NCBI GenBank assembly: GCA_009377645.1
Contig: WHTQ01000015.1
Span: 1 to 61,459 of the forward strand
Direction of reading: 5' to 3'
DNA: 61,459 bases
Source: Micromonosporaceae bacterium
Lineage (GTDB): Bacteria; Actinomycetota; Actinomycetes; Mycobacteriales; Micromonosporaceae
A model generated the notes under the pieces. The model did no database searches. It worked only from the letters and a program-made list of their open reading frames with translations, and had not been told where the DNA came from. Positions within the stretch are counted from its first letter, which is position 1; the number at the start of each line of letters is the position of its first letter. The position numbers and the translations under genes were made by a program. Below are positions 33,163-42,001 of the stretch, piece after piece.

Positions 33163-34122
33163 TCACTTCCCACCCTGGCCGGCGCCCCACCCGCGCAGCC
33201 GGACCCGGGCCTGCCGGGACACGTCGAAGCCGCGCGAGAAGTAGCGTTCGACGAAGTGCTGCCCGATCATCAGCAGGCTGGTCAGGAACAGATACCACAG
33301 GCAGGCGGCGACCAGCATCGGGAACAGCTTGAAGGTACGGGCCCCGATCGCGGACAGCTGGAACCACAGCTCGCTGGTCACCGGCACGTACGCCAGCAGC
33401 GCGGTGTCCTTCAGCAGCGCGATCAGCTCGTTGCCGGTCGGTGGGATGATCGCCCGCATCGCCTGCGGCAGCACGATCCGGCGCAGGATCTGGGTGCGCC
33501 GCAGGCCCAGCGCGGCCGCCGCCTCGGTCTGCCCCCGGTCCACCGACAGGATGCCGGCCCGGACGATCTCGGCCATGTAGGCCGCCTCCGACAGCGCCAG
33601 CCCGAGCAGCCCGGCCAGGTACCCGGTCAGGAAGGTTCGCGTGTCGAACCCGAAGATCCGGGCCGAGAAGTCCTGGATCCCGAACAGGGCGCCGAGCTGC
33701 CGGTCGAACGGCAGCCCGAGCTCCAGCCGCGCCCACAGGATCCCGAGGTTGCCGAACAGCACCAGCAGCACGATCCGCGGCACCGCCCGGAAGAACCAGG
33801 TGAACAGCCAGGCCGACCAGGACAGCACCGGGTTCGCGGACAGCCGCATCACCGCCACCACCACGCCCAGCGCGATCCCGATCGTCATCGCCAGCAGGGT
33901 CATCCACACGGTGGTCCAGACCCCGCGCAGGATCGGCGGCGCGAACATGTTGTCGACGATGAACGCCCACTCGAACCGGTCGTTGGTCACCAGCAGGTGG
34001 GCGAACATCGCGGCCAGGATCGTGACCACGCCGACCGCCACCCACCGCCCCGGGTGGCGGACCGGTACCGCCCGGATCACCTCCGGCGGTGGCGACTGCT
34101 GGACGCCGACCTCGCCGCTCAT
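33163..34122 (-). CDS. Polar amino acid ABC transporter permease
   Basis: A 319-residue inner-membrane permease of the His/Glu/Gln family with about five to six membrane spans and the ATPase-contact EAA loop [20 protein letters not shown] followed by [15 protein letters not shown]. Single permease gene, so it should work as a homodimer. It lies between the binding protein and ATPase genes. Confidence 0.95.
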   Translation of the reverse strand: MSGEVGVQQSPPPEVIRAVPVRHPGRWVAVGVVTILAAMFAHLLVTNDRFEWAFIVDNMFAPPILRGVWTTVWMTLLAMTIGIALGVVVAVMRLSANPVLSWSAWLFTWFFRAVPRIVLLVLFGNLGILWARLELGLPFDRQLGALFGIQDFSARIFGFDTRTFLTGYLAGLLGLALSEAAYMAEIVRAGILSVDRGQTEAAAALGLRRTQILRRIVLPQAMRAIIPPTGNELIALLKDTALLAYVPVTSELWFQLSAIGARTFKLFPMLVAACLWYLFLTSLLMIGQHFVERYFSRGFDVSRQARVRLRGWGAGQGGK

Positions 34123-34140
34123 CGCGGACCGGTCACCGGA

Positions 34141-35028
34141 TCACGGGTTGACCGCCGGGTCGGTGATCGCCCCGTCCTCGACCCCCCACTCCGTGAGGAT
34201 GGAGGTGTAGCTGCCGTCCGCGATCACCGCCGCGACCGCCTCCCGCAGCGCCTCCGCGAACTGCGTCTCGGCCTGGTTCACCACGTAGCCGTAGGGCGCC
34301 GCGTCGTAGATGTCGCCGGCCAGCTCCAGCTCGCCGTCGGTCTGCAGGACCGCGTACGCGCACACCGGCGAGTCGGCCAGCATCGCGTCGTTCTGGCCGG
34401 AGACCACCGAGGCGGTGGCCTGCTCCTGGCTCTGGAACTGCTCGATCGTGATCTCGTCTTCGCCGGCGTCGGTGCACGTGTCCGACCGGGCGGTGAGGTC
34501 GTCGACCTGGATCGTGTCCCGCTGGACCGCGACCCGCAGCCCGCAGGCGTTGTCCGGGTCCACCGGCTCGCCGGCCGGGGCGGCCCACTGGGTGCCGGCG
34601 TTGAAGTAGCTGACCATGTTGGTCTCGGCCTTGCGCTCGTCGTTGATCGTGAACGAGGAGACGCCGACCTCGTACTGGCCGGACTGGATTCCCGGGATGA
34701 TGTTGCCGAACGGCGCCGGCACCCACTCGGTGCCGAGGCCCAGCTTGCCGGCGACCGCGTCGAACAGATCCACGTCCCAGCCGACCACGGTCTCGCCGTC
34801 GACGTCGAGCGACTCGTTCGGCGGGTAGGTGGCGTCCACGCCGACGGCGATCGTCCCGTCCGACTTGATCGAGTCCGGCACCAGGTCGGCCAGGGCCGGG
34901 TCGCCGGTCGCCACCGGCTCGTCGTCCCCGGAGTCGCCGTCGTCGCCGCAGCCGGCCAGCGCCAGCACCGCCACTGTGGCAGCGGCCAGTCCGGCCTGCC
35001 AGCGTCGCTCAGATCTGCGTACCCGCAT
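34141..35028 (-). CDS. Polar amino acid ABC transporter substrate-binding lipoprotein
   Basis: A 295-residue type 2 periplasmic binding protein. The signal has the lipobox LALAGC, followed by an acidic spacer. VGVDATYPPNESLDVDG and GWDVDLFDAVAGKLG form the start of the amino-acid-binding lobe. ATG at 35028 has AGGAGG 6 nt upstream. It starts the operon SBP-permease-ATPase (and perhaps DUF885). Confidence 0.94.
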   Translation of the reverse strand: MRVRRSERRWQAGLAAATVAVLALAGCGDDGDSGDDEPVATGDPALADLVPDSIKSDGTIAVGVDATYPPNESLDVDGETVVGWDVDLFDAVAGKLGLGTEWVPAPFGNIIPGIQSGQYEVGVSSFTINDERKAETNMVSYFNAGTQWAAPAGEPVDPDNACGLRVAVQRDTIQVDDLTARSDTCTDAGEDEITIEQFQSQEQATASVVSGQNDAMLADSPVCAYAVLQTDGELELAGDIYDAAPYGYVVNQAETQFAEALREAVAAVIADGSYTSILTEWGVEDGAITDPAVNP

Positions 35029-35200
35029 CCGCTTCCTCCTCGGGTGTGGCCGGGCCCGATCCAGGCCGGCCGGCATCGAATCCCGACCGGGCCTCGGGGG
35101 TGGCAGCGGCCGGACCGGTCGAGCTATGGGAGGCAGCCTGGCAGCACCGTCCGCGGTTGGCAAGTCGGCGCAGCGGATCGGACGGGGTCGGAAGCAGCGA

Positions 35201-35244
35201 CGCCGGTTCTCCGGCTGGCGGGACCGCCAGCCGGAGAACCGGCG
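35201..35244 (-). terminator. Terminator hairpin after the cold-shock gene
   Basis: A perfect 21-bp stem (35201-35221 with 35224-35244) begins 8 bp after the cold-shock stop. It lacks a T-tract. It would also insulate the amino acid importer operon downstream. Confidence 0.88.
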
Positions 35245-35252
35245 CGGGTTGG

Positions 35253-35456
35253 TCAGGCGGGGCGGATGTTCTCGGCCTGCGGGCCCTTCTGGCCCTGCGT
35301 CACCTCGAACTCCACCCGCTGGTTCTCCTCCAGGGTGCGAAAGCCACTGGCCGCAATCGCCGAGAAGTGCGCGAACACGTCCGCGCCACCCTCATCCGGC
35401 GTGATGAAGCCGAAGCCCTTGTCTGGGTTGAACCACTTAACAGTTCCAATAGCCAT
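35253..35456 (-). CDS. Cold-shock protein (CspA family)
   Basis: A 67-residue nucleic-acid-binding OB-fold protein with RNP1 KGFGFI and RNP2 VFAHF, full length for the family. It binds single-stranded RNA and DNA and melts mRNA structure. The message likely has a long structured leader (two hairpins at 35530-35545 and 35557-35582) and a strong terminator. Confidence 0.97.
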   Translation of the reverse strand: MAIGTVKWFNPDKGFGFITPDEGGADVFAHFSAIAASGFRTLEENQRVEFEVTQGQKGPQAENIRPA

Positions 35457-35529
35457 CGTTGTCTCCTTCGACGGGTCTCAGGCGGCCCGCACCGTGCGGG
35501 CCCGCGTCGCCGAGATGATTAACCCCGAT

Positions 35530-35582
35530 CCGAGAGAAGACTCGGCCACGACGAAACGCCTGCGCTTCGAACTCCGCAGGCG
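35530..35582 (-). promoter_or_regulatory. Structured 5' leader of the cold-shock gene
   Basis: Two perfect dyads lie 75-125 nt before the start: CCGAG-N6-CTCGG (35530-35545) and CGCCTGCG-N10-CGCAGGCG (35557-35582). Cold-shock leaders often regulate stability and translation by folding. The promoter itself was not identified. Confidence 0.4.
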
Positions 35583-35617
35583 CCGTAGACGTTCTGGGAA
35601 CCACAACTGCAACCCGG

Positions 35618-36886
35618 CTAGCCTACCACGGTCCCCGGGCGGCCGGTGCCGCTAATCGAGGCGTCCAGCAACTCCGCGAGGTGGGCCACCGGCAGCTGGC
35701 GGCCGGCCCGGCGGGCGGCGGCCGCGATCTGCATCGCGCAGCCCGGGTTCGCCGACACCAGCAGGTCCGCCCCGGTGGCCGCCACCTGGGCCGCCTTCCG
35801 GTCCCCGAGCTCCGCCGCCGGACCCGGCTGGAGCAGGTTGTAGACGCCGGCCGACCCGCAACAGATCTCCCCGTCGGCGATCTCCCGCAGGGACAGCTCC
35901 GGGATCGCCGCCAGCAGCCGGCGCGGCTGCTCCCGGATCCCCTGCGCGTGGCTGAGGTGGCAGGCGTCGTGGTACGCGGCGGTCACCGGCACCGGTCGCC
36001 GGGGCGCGACCGGTCCCAGCTCGACCAGCCACTCGGACAGGTCCCGGACCCGCCCGGCGATCCCGGCCACGCCCAGCTGCCCGTACTCCTTCATGGCCGA
36101 GCCGCAGCCGGCCGCGTTCACCACCACCGCGTCCACCCCGGCCTGCCGGAAGGTGGCGGCGGTACGGCGGGCGAACCGGGCCGCCTCGTCCCGCCGCCCG
36201 GAGTGAAGTGAGAGCGCGCCGCAGCAGCCCTGCCGGGGCGGGACCACCAGCTCGCAGCCCTCCGCCGCCAGCACCCGGGCGGTCGCCGCGTTCACCTGCG
36301 GGAACAGCTCCCGCTGCACGCACCCGAGCAGCATCCCCACCACTGCCCGGCGCCGCCCCCGTGCGGGCACCCGGGCCGGCACCGCCGGTCGCCGGCCCAG
36401 CCGCGGCGCCAGCGCCGCCATCGTGGCCAGGCTGGGTGAGATCCGGCCCAACCACGCCCCGCCCAGCAGCCGGTCCAGCCGGGTCGCCTGCCCCAGCCGC
36501 AGCGGTCCGCGCAGCGCCCGCAGCCGGCGTGGGTAGGGGAACAACCCGAAGATCGCGGTACGCAGCACCCGCTCCCGCACCGACCGCGGGTAGCCGGACT
36601 CCACCTCCGCCCGCTTCGCGGTGATCAGCTGGTCGTAGCGCACGCCGGACGGGCACGAGGTCACGCAGGCCATGCAGCCGAGGCACCGGTCCAGGTGGGT
36701 CACGGTCGGGTCGGTCAGCGGCTCCCCTTCCAGGCCCAGCTTCATCAGCTGGATCCGCCCCCGCGGCGAGTCCATCTCCTGCCCCCACAGCTGGTAGGTG
36801 GGGCAGGTCGGCAGGCAGAACCCGCAGTGCACGCAGGTGTCCACCAGCGCCCGCAGGTCGGGACCGGACGGATCGACGGCGCTCAT
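35618..36886 (-). CDS. glcF: Glycolate oxidase iron-sulfur subunit GlcF
   Basis: A 422-residue electron-transfer subunit. Two 4Fe-4S ferredoxin motifs (CVHCGFCLPTCP near residue 20 and CLGCMACVTSCP near 70) are followed by two CCG domains (GCCGALSLHSG, ICCGSAGVYN). It passes electrons from the GlcD/GlcE flavoproteins to the quinone pool when glycolate or lactate is oxidised. ATG at 36886 lies 6 nt after TACCGT, so translation is probably leaderless. It is separated from glcD-glcE by a toxin-antitoxin pair on the other strand. Confidence 0.93.
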   Translation of the reverse strand: MSAVDPSGPDLRALVDTCVHCGFCLPTCPTYQLWGQEMDSPRGRIQLMKLGLEGEPLTDPTVTHLDRCLGCMACVTSCPSGVRYDQLITAKRAEVESGYPRSVRERVLRTAIFGLFPYPRRLRALRGPLRLGQATRLDRLLGGAWLGRISPSLATMAALAPRLGRRPAVPARVPARGRRRAVVGMLLGCVQRELFPQVNAATARVLAAEGCELVVPPRQGCCGALSLHSGRRDEAARFARRTAATFRQAGVDAVVVNAAGCGSAMKEYGQLGVAGIAGRVRDLSEWLVELGPVAPRRPVPVTAAYHDACHLSHAQGIREQPRRLLAAIPELSLREIADGEICCGSAGVYNLLQPGPAAELGDRKAAQVAATGADLLVSANPGCAMQIAAAARRAGRQLPVAHLAELLDASISGTGRPGTVVG

Positions 36887-36892
36887 GGAACC

Positions 36893-36898
36893 ACGGTA
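36893..36898 (-). promoter_or_regulatory. -10 box, leaderless start of glcF
   Basis: Minus-strand TACCGT ends 6 nt before the glcF ATG, the same element found before glcD. Confidence 0.5.
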
Positions 36899-36937
36899 CG
36901 CATGAGGTGACCCGTCCGGCGGGTGGCGGCCCTGACG

Positions 36938-36952
36938 CGTTACATGTAACGT
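36938..36952 (+). promoter_or_regulatory. MazE operator over the mazEF -10 box
   Basis: CGTTACATGTAACG (36938-36951) is a perfect 14-bp palindrome. The -10 candidate TAACGT (36947-36952) lies in its right half, 6 nt before the antitoxin ATG. Binding of the antitoxin would block transcription, as usual for such pairs. Confidence 0.7.
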
Positions 36953-36958
36953 AGGTTC

Positions 36959-37168
36959 ATGACCACACGAAGCCGAGACCGGGTCCGGTCGCACCGACAG
37001 CGGCTCCGCGCCCAAGGGCTGCGCCCGATCCAGATCTGGGTGCCGGATGTGGGCGCGCCGCAGTTCGCGGCCGAGGCGCACCGGCAGTCCAGGCTGCTCG
37101 CGGAGAGCCCCACCGCCGACGAGGACCAGACGTTCGTCGACGAGATTGCCGACTGGTCCGACGAGTGA
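36959..37168 (+). CDS. mazE: MazE-type antitoxin
   Basis: A 69-residue antitoxin of the actinobacterial MazE/RHH class: a basic N-terminal DNA-binding part (RDRVRSHRQRLRAQGLRPIQIWVPD) and an acidic toxin-binding tail (EDQTFVDEIADWSDE). It should neutralise the MazF toxin and repress its own promoter at the palindrome just upstream. No ribosome site precedes the ATG, fitting a leaderless message. The stop overlaps the toxin GTG by 4 bp. Confidence 0.88.
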   Translation: MTTRSRDRVRSHRQRLRAQGLRPIQIWVPDVGAPQFAAEAHRQSRLLAESPTADEDQTFVDEIADWSDE

Positions 37169-37491
37169 GGCGCGGTGAGGTCTGGACCGCCACTGGCGGC
37201 GTCTACGCGACGAAGCCGCGGCCGGTGCTCATCATCCAGGATGACCGGTTCGACGCAACCGACTCGGTGACCGTGTGCCCGATGACCACCATGTTGCTGG
37301 ATGCTCCGCTGGTCCGCGTGCTCGTCGAGCCGGACGCCGCGAACGGGCTCAAGCAACCAAGTCACATCATGATCGACAAGATCACCACCACCCGACGCGC
37401 GAGAGTCCAGGACCGGCTCGGGGTGCTGTCACAGGAGGAGATGGTGCGGGTGGAACGGTCCCTGCTGGTCTTTCTTGGGGTCGCGGGGTAG
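37165..37491 (+). CDS. mazF: MazF/PemK-type endoribonuclease toxin
   Basis: A 108-residue toxin with the MazF opening RRGEVWTATG and RPVLIIQDDRFD, the VCPMTT strand and HIMIDKITTTRRARVQDRLGVLS, which holds the usual catalytic arginine and threonine region. MazF toxins cut RNA at short motifs and stop growth when the antitoxin is lost. It starts at GTG 37165, coupled to mazE. It ends 17 bp from the convergent glcE stop. Confidence 0.92.
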   Translation: MRRGEVWTATGGVYATKPRPVLIIQDDRFDATDSVTVCPMTTMLLDAPLVRVLVEPDAANGLKQPSHIMIDKITTTRRARVQDRLGVLSQEEMVRVERSLLVFLGVAG

Positions 37492-37500
37492 CCGCCCCGC
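37483..37500. terminator. Weak hairpin between mazF and glcE
   Basis: GCGGGG-N6-CCCCGC spans the mazF stop, between convergent genes; it may terminate either message. Confidence 0.35.
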
Positions 37501-37507
37501 TCGCCGG

Positions 37508-38752
37508 TCAGATGCCGCCGACGAACCGGCCGGGGGCCAGCCGGCGGTCCGGGTCGAACTGGTCCTTCACCCGGCGCATCAACGCCAGGGCACCGGCATC
37601 GACCGGTCCCCACAGGTCGATCACGGCCCGCACCGGCGGTGGCGCGTGCCGCACCACCGCGGCGCCGTCGCGCCCCAGCCCGCCTCGCAGCGCGGCCAGG
37701 AACCGGGCCGCCGGCTCCGGCTCCGCCCCGGCCGGCAGGGCGGCGTGCAGCACCGCCGGCCCGGCGCTGCCCCGCACCGGTACGGGCAGCCCGGCCGACT
37801 CCGCCGCCGAGTCCACCAGTCCGAGCACCTCGCTCAGCCGGGCGGGCGGGAAGGACAGCTCGACCAGGGTGCCGGCCGGGGTGCCCGGGCAGCGGCCGAA
37901 CCACTCCGGCGCCGACCCGCCAGCCACCCCGCCGACCAGCTCCGCAGCGGCCGCCGCCCGGGCCGCCACCCCGCTGCCGGTCCCCTCGAACAGCGCCGCC
38001 ACCGCGACCGGCGCCCCGGCTCCCGGACGGTCGATCTCCACCGCGCTGGCCGCGAGCTGGCTGTCCAGGATCGCCTGGGCCTGCGCGTACCCGGCCGATG
38101 GGTCCGGCGCGGTCACGGTGACCCAGGCGGTGGCCGCCGGCAACGGATGCAGCCGCAGCGTCGCGGCCACGATCACGCCGAGCGTGCCGTACGAGCCGGT
38201 GAGCAGCTTGCCGAGGTCGTAGCCGGCGACGTTCTTCACCACCCGGCCGCCGGCCGACGCGACCACCCCGTCTGCGCGGACCATCCGCAACCCCAGCAGC
38301 AGGTCCCGCGGCCGGCCGTACCGCAGCCGCCGCGGCCCGGCCAGCCCGACCGCCAGCGCCCCGCCGACCGTCCCCGGGCCGTCGTGGTAGCCGGGCGGGT
38401 CCAGCGCGAGCTGCTGCCCGGCGCCGGCCACCAGCCCGGCCAGCCGGTCCAGCTGGACCCCGGCCTGCACCTGCACCACCATGTCGCCGGCCGCGTGGTC
38501 GATCACCGCGTCCAACCCGGACAGGTCGAGCAGCAGGTCGCAGCGCTCGGGCGGGGCGCCCCAGGCCAGCCGGCCACCGGTGCCGCGCGGCACCACCGCC
38601 AGCCCGTGCCCGGCCGCCACCCGCAGCACCGCCGCCACCTCGTCCACAGTGGTCGGGGTCGCGACGTGGGTCGGCAGCACGGACGCGACCGCGTCGTCCG
38701 GCCCGGCCGGCCACGCCTGGCAGGCCCCGGCCAGTGCGGTGTGGACGGTCAT
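37508..38752 (-). CDS. glcE: Glycolate oxidase FAD-binding subunit GlcE
   Basis: A 414-residue FAD-binding PCMH-type protein with PRGTGGRLAWGAPP (flavin pyrophosphate loop), GTVGGALAVGLAGPRRLRYG and GGRVVKNVAGYDLGKLLTGSYGTLG (in parts). It is smaller than GlcD and acts with it in the glycolate oxidase complex. The ATG overlaps the glcD stop (TGATG), showing translational coupling. Confidence 0.93.
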   Translation of the reverse strand: MTVHTALAGACQAWPAGPDDAVASVLPTHVATPTTVDEVAAVLRVAAGHGLAVVPRGTGGRLAWGAPPERCDLLLDLSGLDAVIDHAAGDMVVQVQAGVQLDRLAGLVAGAGQQLALDPPGYHDGPGTVGGALAVGLAGPRRLRYGRPRDLLLGLRMVRADGVVASAGGRVVKNVAGYDLGKLLTGSYGTLGVIVAATLRLHPLPAATAWVTVTAPDPSAGYAQAQAILDSQLAASAVEIDRPGAGAPVAVAALFEGTGSGVAARAAAAAELVGGVAGGSAPEWFGRCPGTPAGTLVELSFPPARLSEVLGLVDSAAESAGLPVPVRGSAGPAVLHAALPAGAEPEPAARFLAALRGGLGRDGAAVVRHAPPPVRAVIDLWGPVDAGALALMRRVKDQFDPDRRLAPGRFVGGI

Positions 38753-40200
38753 CAGAACAGCTCCGCCTGCCCGGACTCGACCAGCGGGTGGACCCCGGTG
38801 CGGTGCCCGGGTGCCTCCCCGCACAGCCGCGGGGTCGGAAACACCTTGCCCGGGTTGCACAGCCCGCGCGGGTCGAACCCGCACCGCAGCAGCTGCATGG
38901 TGTCCAGGTCCGCGTCGGTGAACATCCGCGGCAGGTAGGCGGACTTGTCCACCCCGACCCCGTGCTCGCCGGTGATCGAGCCGCCGTGCGCCAGGCACCG
39001 GGCAAGGATCTCGGCCGAGACCTGCTCGGCCCGCTCCGCCTCGCCGGCCACCGCGCGGTCGTAGAGCACCAGCGGGTGAAGGTTTCCATCGCCGGCATGG
39101 AACACGTTCGCCACCCGGATGCCGGACTCCGCCGACAGGGCGGCGATCTCGGCCAGCACCGCCGGCAGAGCGGTACGCGGCACCACGCCGTCCTGCACCA
39201 GGTAGGCCGGGCTGATCCGGCCGACCGCCGCGAACGCCGACTTGCGGCCCTTCCAGATCGCCGCCCGCTCCGCCGGGTCGGTGGCGATCCGGATCTCGCC
39301 CGCGCCGGCCTGGACCGCCAGCTCCCGCACCGCGGCCAGCTCCTCGGCCACTTCGGCGGCCGGGCCGTCCACCTCCACGATCAGCACCGCGCCCGCGCCG
39401 GCCGGGTAGTCACAGGCAACCGCCGCCTCCGCGGCCTCGATCGCCAGCGCGTCCATCATCTCCAGCGCGGCCGGCACCACCCCGGTCGCGATGATCGCCG
39501 AGACGCAGCCGCCGGCGGCGTCCACCGTCCCGAACCCGGCCAGCATGGTCACCACCGTCTCCGGCGCCCGCAGCAGCCGGACCGTCACCTCGGTGGCGAT
39601 CCCGAGCGTGCCCTCCGACCCGACGAACGCACCGAGCAGGTCGTAGCCGGGCCGGTCGGCGTCGAGCCGGGCGATCTCCCCCTCCGGGGTGACCAGCTCC
39701 AGCCCGAGCACGTGGTTGACCGTGAAGCCGTATTTCAGGCAGTGCGCCCCGCCCGCGTTCTCGGCCACGTTCCCGCCGATCGAGCAGATCTGCTGGCTGG
39801 ACGGGTCCGGCGCGTAGTAGTAGCCGTCGCCCGCGGCGGCCCGGGTCACCGCCAGGTTGACCACCCCCGGCTCGACGGTCGCCCGCCGGTTCGGCACGTC
39901 CACGGCCACGACCCGGCGCATCCGGGAGGTCACCACCAGCACCCCGTCGGTACGCGGCAGCGCGCCGCCGGACAGCCCGGTGCCGGAGCCCCGGGCCACA
40001 TACGGGACGCCGTGCCCGACGCAGGTCCGCACGACCTGCGCCACCTGGGCGGCGGTGGTCGGCAGCACCACGATCCCGGGCACCGCGGCGTGCGAGGTGA
40101 GCCCGTCACACTCGTACGTGCGCAGCTCCTGCGGGTCGGTTATCACCCCATCCGGGCCGGCGATCTCCGCCAGCCGCGGCGCCAGCTCGGCGATCCCCAT
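38752..40200 (-). CDS. glcD: Glycolate oxidase catalytic FAD subunit GlcD
   Basis: A 482-residue FAD-linked oxidase that oxidises glycolate (or D-lactate) to the 2-oxo acid. It has the FAD loop ARGSGTGLSGGALP, GGNVAENAGGAHCLKYG, AFVGSEGTLGIATE and the C-terminal VFHAGDGNLHP and GSITGEHGVGVDK histidine motifs. The ATG at 40200 lies 7 nt after TACCGT, indicating a leaderless start. It heads the glcD-glcE operon. Confidence 0.94.
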   Translation of the reverse strand: MGIAELAPRLAEIAGPDGVITDPQELRTYECDGLTSHAAVPGIVVLPTTAAQVAQVVRTCVGHGVPYVARGSGTGLSGGALPRTDGVLVVTSRMRRVVAVDVPNRRATVEPGVVNLAVTRAAAGDGYYYAPDPSSQQICSIGGNVAENAGGAHCLKYGFTVNHVLGLELVTPEGEIARLDADRPGYDLLGAFVGSEGTLGIATEVTVRLLRAPETVVTMLAGFGTVDAAGGCVSAIIATGVVPAALEMMDALAIEAAEAAVACDYPAGAGAVLIVEVDGPAAEVAEELAAVRELAVQAGAGEIRIATDPAERAAIWKGRKSAFAAVGRISPAYLVQDGVVPRTALPAVLAEIAALSAESGIRVANVFHAGDGNLHPLVLYDRAVAGEAERAEQVSAEILARCLAHGGSITGEHGVGVDKSAYLPRMFTDADLDTMQLLRCGFDPRGLCNPGKVFPTPRLCGEAPGHRTGVHPLVESGQAELF

Positions 40201-40207
40201 GCCCGCC

Positions 40208-40213
40208 ACGGTA
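40208..40213 (-). promoter_or_regulatory. -10 box, leaderless start of glcD
   Basis: Minus-strand TACCGT lies 7 nt before the glcD ATG. Confidence 0.5.
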
Positions 40214-40217
40214 GCGC

Positions 40218-41264
40218 TCAGCCGCGCCCGCAGCGCGGGCACCGGCCCCGGCGGCGCTGCTGGTACGCGATGATGGCGGCGCCCAGCGCGACTCCCCAGA
40301 CCGGCCAGAACAGCTGCGGCAGCAGGATCCACTCGCCGACGGCGAGCCGCTCGAACAGGTCCGGGTGGCTCAGGAACCCGACCCCGGCCGAGGTCACCAG
40401 CACGCTGACCAGCGCGGCCGGCACCACCGCCAGCGACACCGGCACCCGCCGCCCGGCCAGCCCGACCATCCAGCGCGGGAACCGCTCCCCCCACCGCTGC
40501 ACCAGCCCGAGCGTGAGCACCGCGCCGACCACCGCGAACGCGCCCAGCCCGGCGCCGGCCCAGACCGCCCCGGAGTCGTGCAGCTCGGCCAGGAACTCGT
40601 CGGTGATGGTGAGCGGGATCCCGACCAGCCAGGCGAACCGGGTCACCGCGTACAGCAGCGGGACCGCCATCGCCACCGCCACCGCCGCTCGGGCCCACCG
40701 GTCCGGGCGGGCGCTCCCGGGCCGGCCGCAGGCTTCGCAGCCGCCCCGGGTGCGGCGCAGCCAGGCGAGTACCGTGCCGGCCACCAGGAACCCGCCGGCG
40801 ATCGCGATCGCCTGGTTCAGCAGCGGCCAGGTGAAGATCTCGGAGTAGTCCACCTCGGGCGGCCAGCCGAACGGCGCCCCCAGGATCAGCATCGGCGCGT
40901 AGCCGACCAGCGCCAGCACCCGTACCTCCGGCACCACCACCAGCAACACCCCGGCCACTAGCCATCCCAACCCGGCCAGCGCATGCCGCAGCGGCGGCGC
41001 CGGGCGGGCCCGACCGGTCATCACCAGCGCGGCCACCGCGGTGGCGACCAGGCCGCTGGCGAACAGCGGGGCACCGATGCTGGCCGGCAGGTTCCGGAGC
41101 GGCCCGATGCTGTCCGGGTCGCCCGGCCCGAACGGGTAGCCCCGGCCGGTCACCGTCCACACCAGCGCCAGCACCGCGTACCCGGCCGCCCAGCCGGCCG
41201 CTGCGTAACCGACCCAGTCCGGCCACCCGCGCCGTACCGGGGTCGTCGTCTTCTGTCCAGTCAT
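40218..41264 (-). CDS. Polytopic membrane protein, unknown function
   Basis: A 348-residue protein with about eight to nine hydrophobic segments. There is a cytoplasmic loop with CEACGRPG and a C-terminal CPRCGRG, two CxxC pairs that could bind a metal together. I do not recognise the family. It lies just downstream of the NarL-type two-component genes on the same strand and may be part of their output or sensing. Confidence 0.8.
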   Translation of the reverse strand: MTGQKTTTPVRRGWPDWVGYAAAGWAAGYAVLALVWTVTGRGYPFGPGDPDSIGPLRNLPASIGAPLFASGLVATAVAALVMTGRARPAPPLRHALAGLGWLVAGVLLVVVPEVRVLALVGYAPMLILGAPFGWPPEVDYSEIFTWPLLNQAIAIAGGFLVAGTVLAWLRRTRGGCEACGRPGSARPDRWARAAVAVAMAVPLLYAVTRFAWLVGIPLTITDEFLAELHDSGAVWAGAGLGAFAVVGAVLTLGLVQRWGERFPRWMVGLAGRRVPVSLAVVPAALVSVLVTSAGVGFLSHPDLFERLAVGEWILLPQLFWPVWGVALGAAIIAYQQRRRGRCPRCGRG

Positions 41265-41338
41265 GCCTCCACGGTGGCCGCCGCCGGCCGCGGCCACCTC
41301 CCGCCGGCGCGGGGTCCGGCTCCCCCGCGGGCGGGAGG

Positions 41339-42001
41339 TCAGCCGGACGGACTGACGAAGCCGGACTCGTACGCGGCGATCACCGCCTGGGTCCGGTCCC
41401 GGGCGCCCAGCTTGGCCAGCACGTTGCCGACGTGGGTCTTGACCGTCTCCAGCCCGACCACCAGCCGCTGCGCGATCTCCCCGTTGGACAGCCCGGCGGC
41501 GACCAGCCGGAGCACCTCGGCCTCCCGTTCGGTGAGCCGGGCCGCCGCCAGCGCCCGCGGGTCGGCGCGGCCGGCGTGGGCGGCGACCAGCCGGCGCAGC
41601 GCGGCCGGGAACACCAGCGACTCGCCCCGCGCCACCACCCGGACCGCCTCGGTGACCTCGGCCGGGCGGGCCCGCTTGAGCAGGAACCCGCTGGCGCCGG
41701 CCTGCAGCGCCGCGTACACGTAGTCGTCGTTCTCGAACGTGGTGACCACCAGCACCCGGGGCGGGTCGGTGAGCGTGGAGACCAGATGCCGGGTGGCCTG
41801 GATCCCGTCGATCGCCGGCATCCGGACGTCCATCAGCACCACGTCCGGGCGCAGCCGCCGCACCAGCGGCAGCACCTCGGCGCCGTCGGCGGCCTCGCCG
41901 AGCACCGCCAGGTCCGGCTGGGCCTCGATGATCGTCCGGAGCCCGGCCCGGACCAGCTCCTCGTCGTCGACCAGCAGCACCCCGATCGGCCGATCGGTCA
42001 C
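41339..42001 (-). CDS. NarL/LuxR-family response regulator
   Basis: A 220-residue regulator with the receiver acidic pair VDDEE, phospho-acceptor Asp58 (VVLMDVRMPAIDG), and a C-terminal LuxR helix-turn-helix (LTEREAEVLRLVAAGLSNGEIAQRL read in parts, VGLETVKTHVGNVLAKLGARDR). The GTG at 42001 overlaps the kinase stop by 4 bp. Confidence 0.95.
   Translation of the reverse strand: MTDRPIGVLLVDDEELVRAGLRTIIEAQPDLAVLGEAADGAEVLPLVRRLRPDVVLMDVRMPAIDGIQATRHLVSTLTDPPRVLVVTTFENDDYVYAALQAGASGFLLKRARPAEVTEAVRVVARGESLVFPAALRRLVAAHAGRADPRALAAARLTEREAEVLRLVAAGLSNGEIAQRLVVGLETVKTHVGNVLAKLGARDRTQAVIAAYESGFVSPSG

Noticed and set aside
32713-35655. A 980-codon plus-strand open frame
   Set aside because: It runs antisense to the three amino acid importer genes and the cold-shock gene, all of which have clear motifs.
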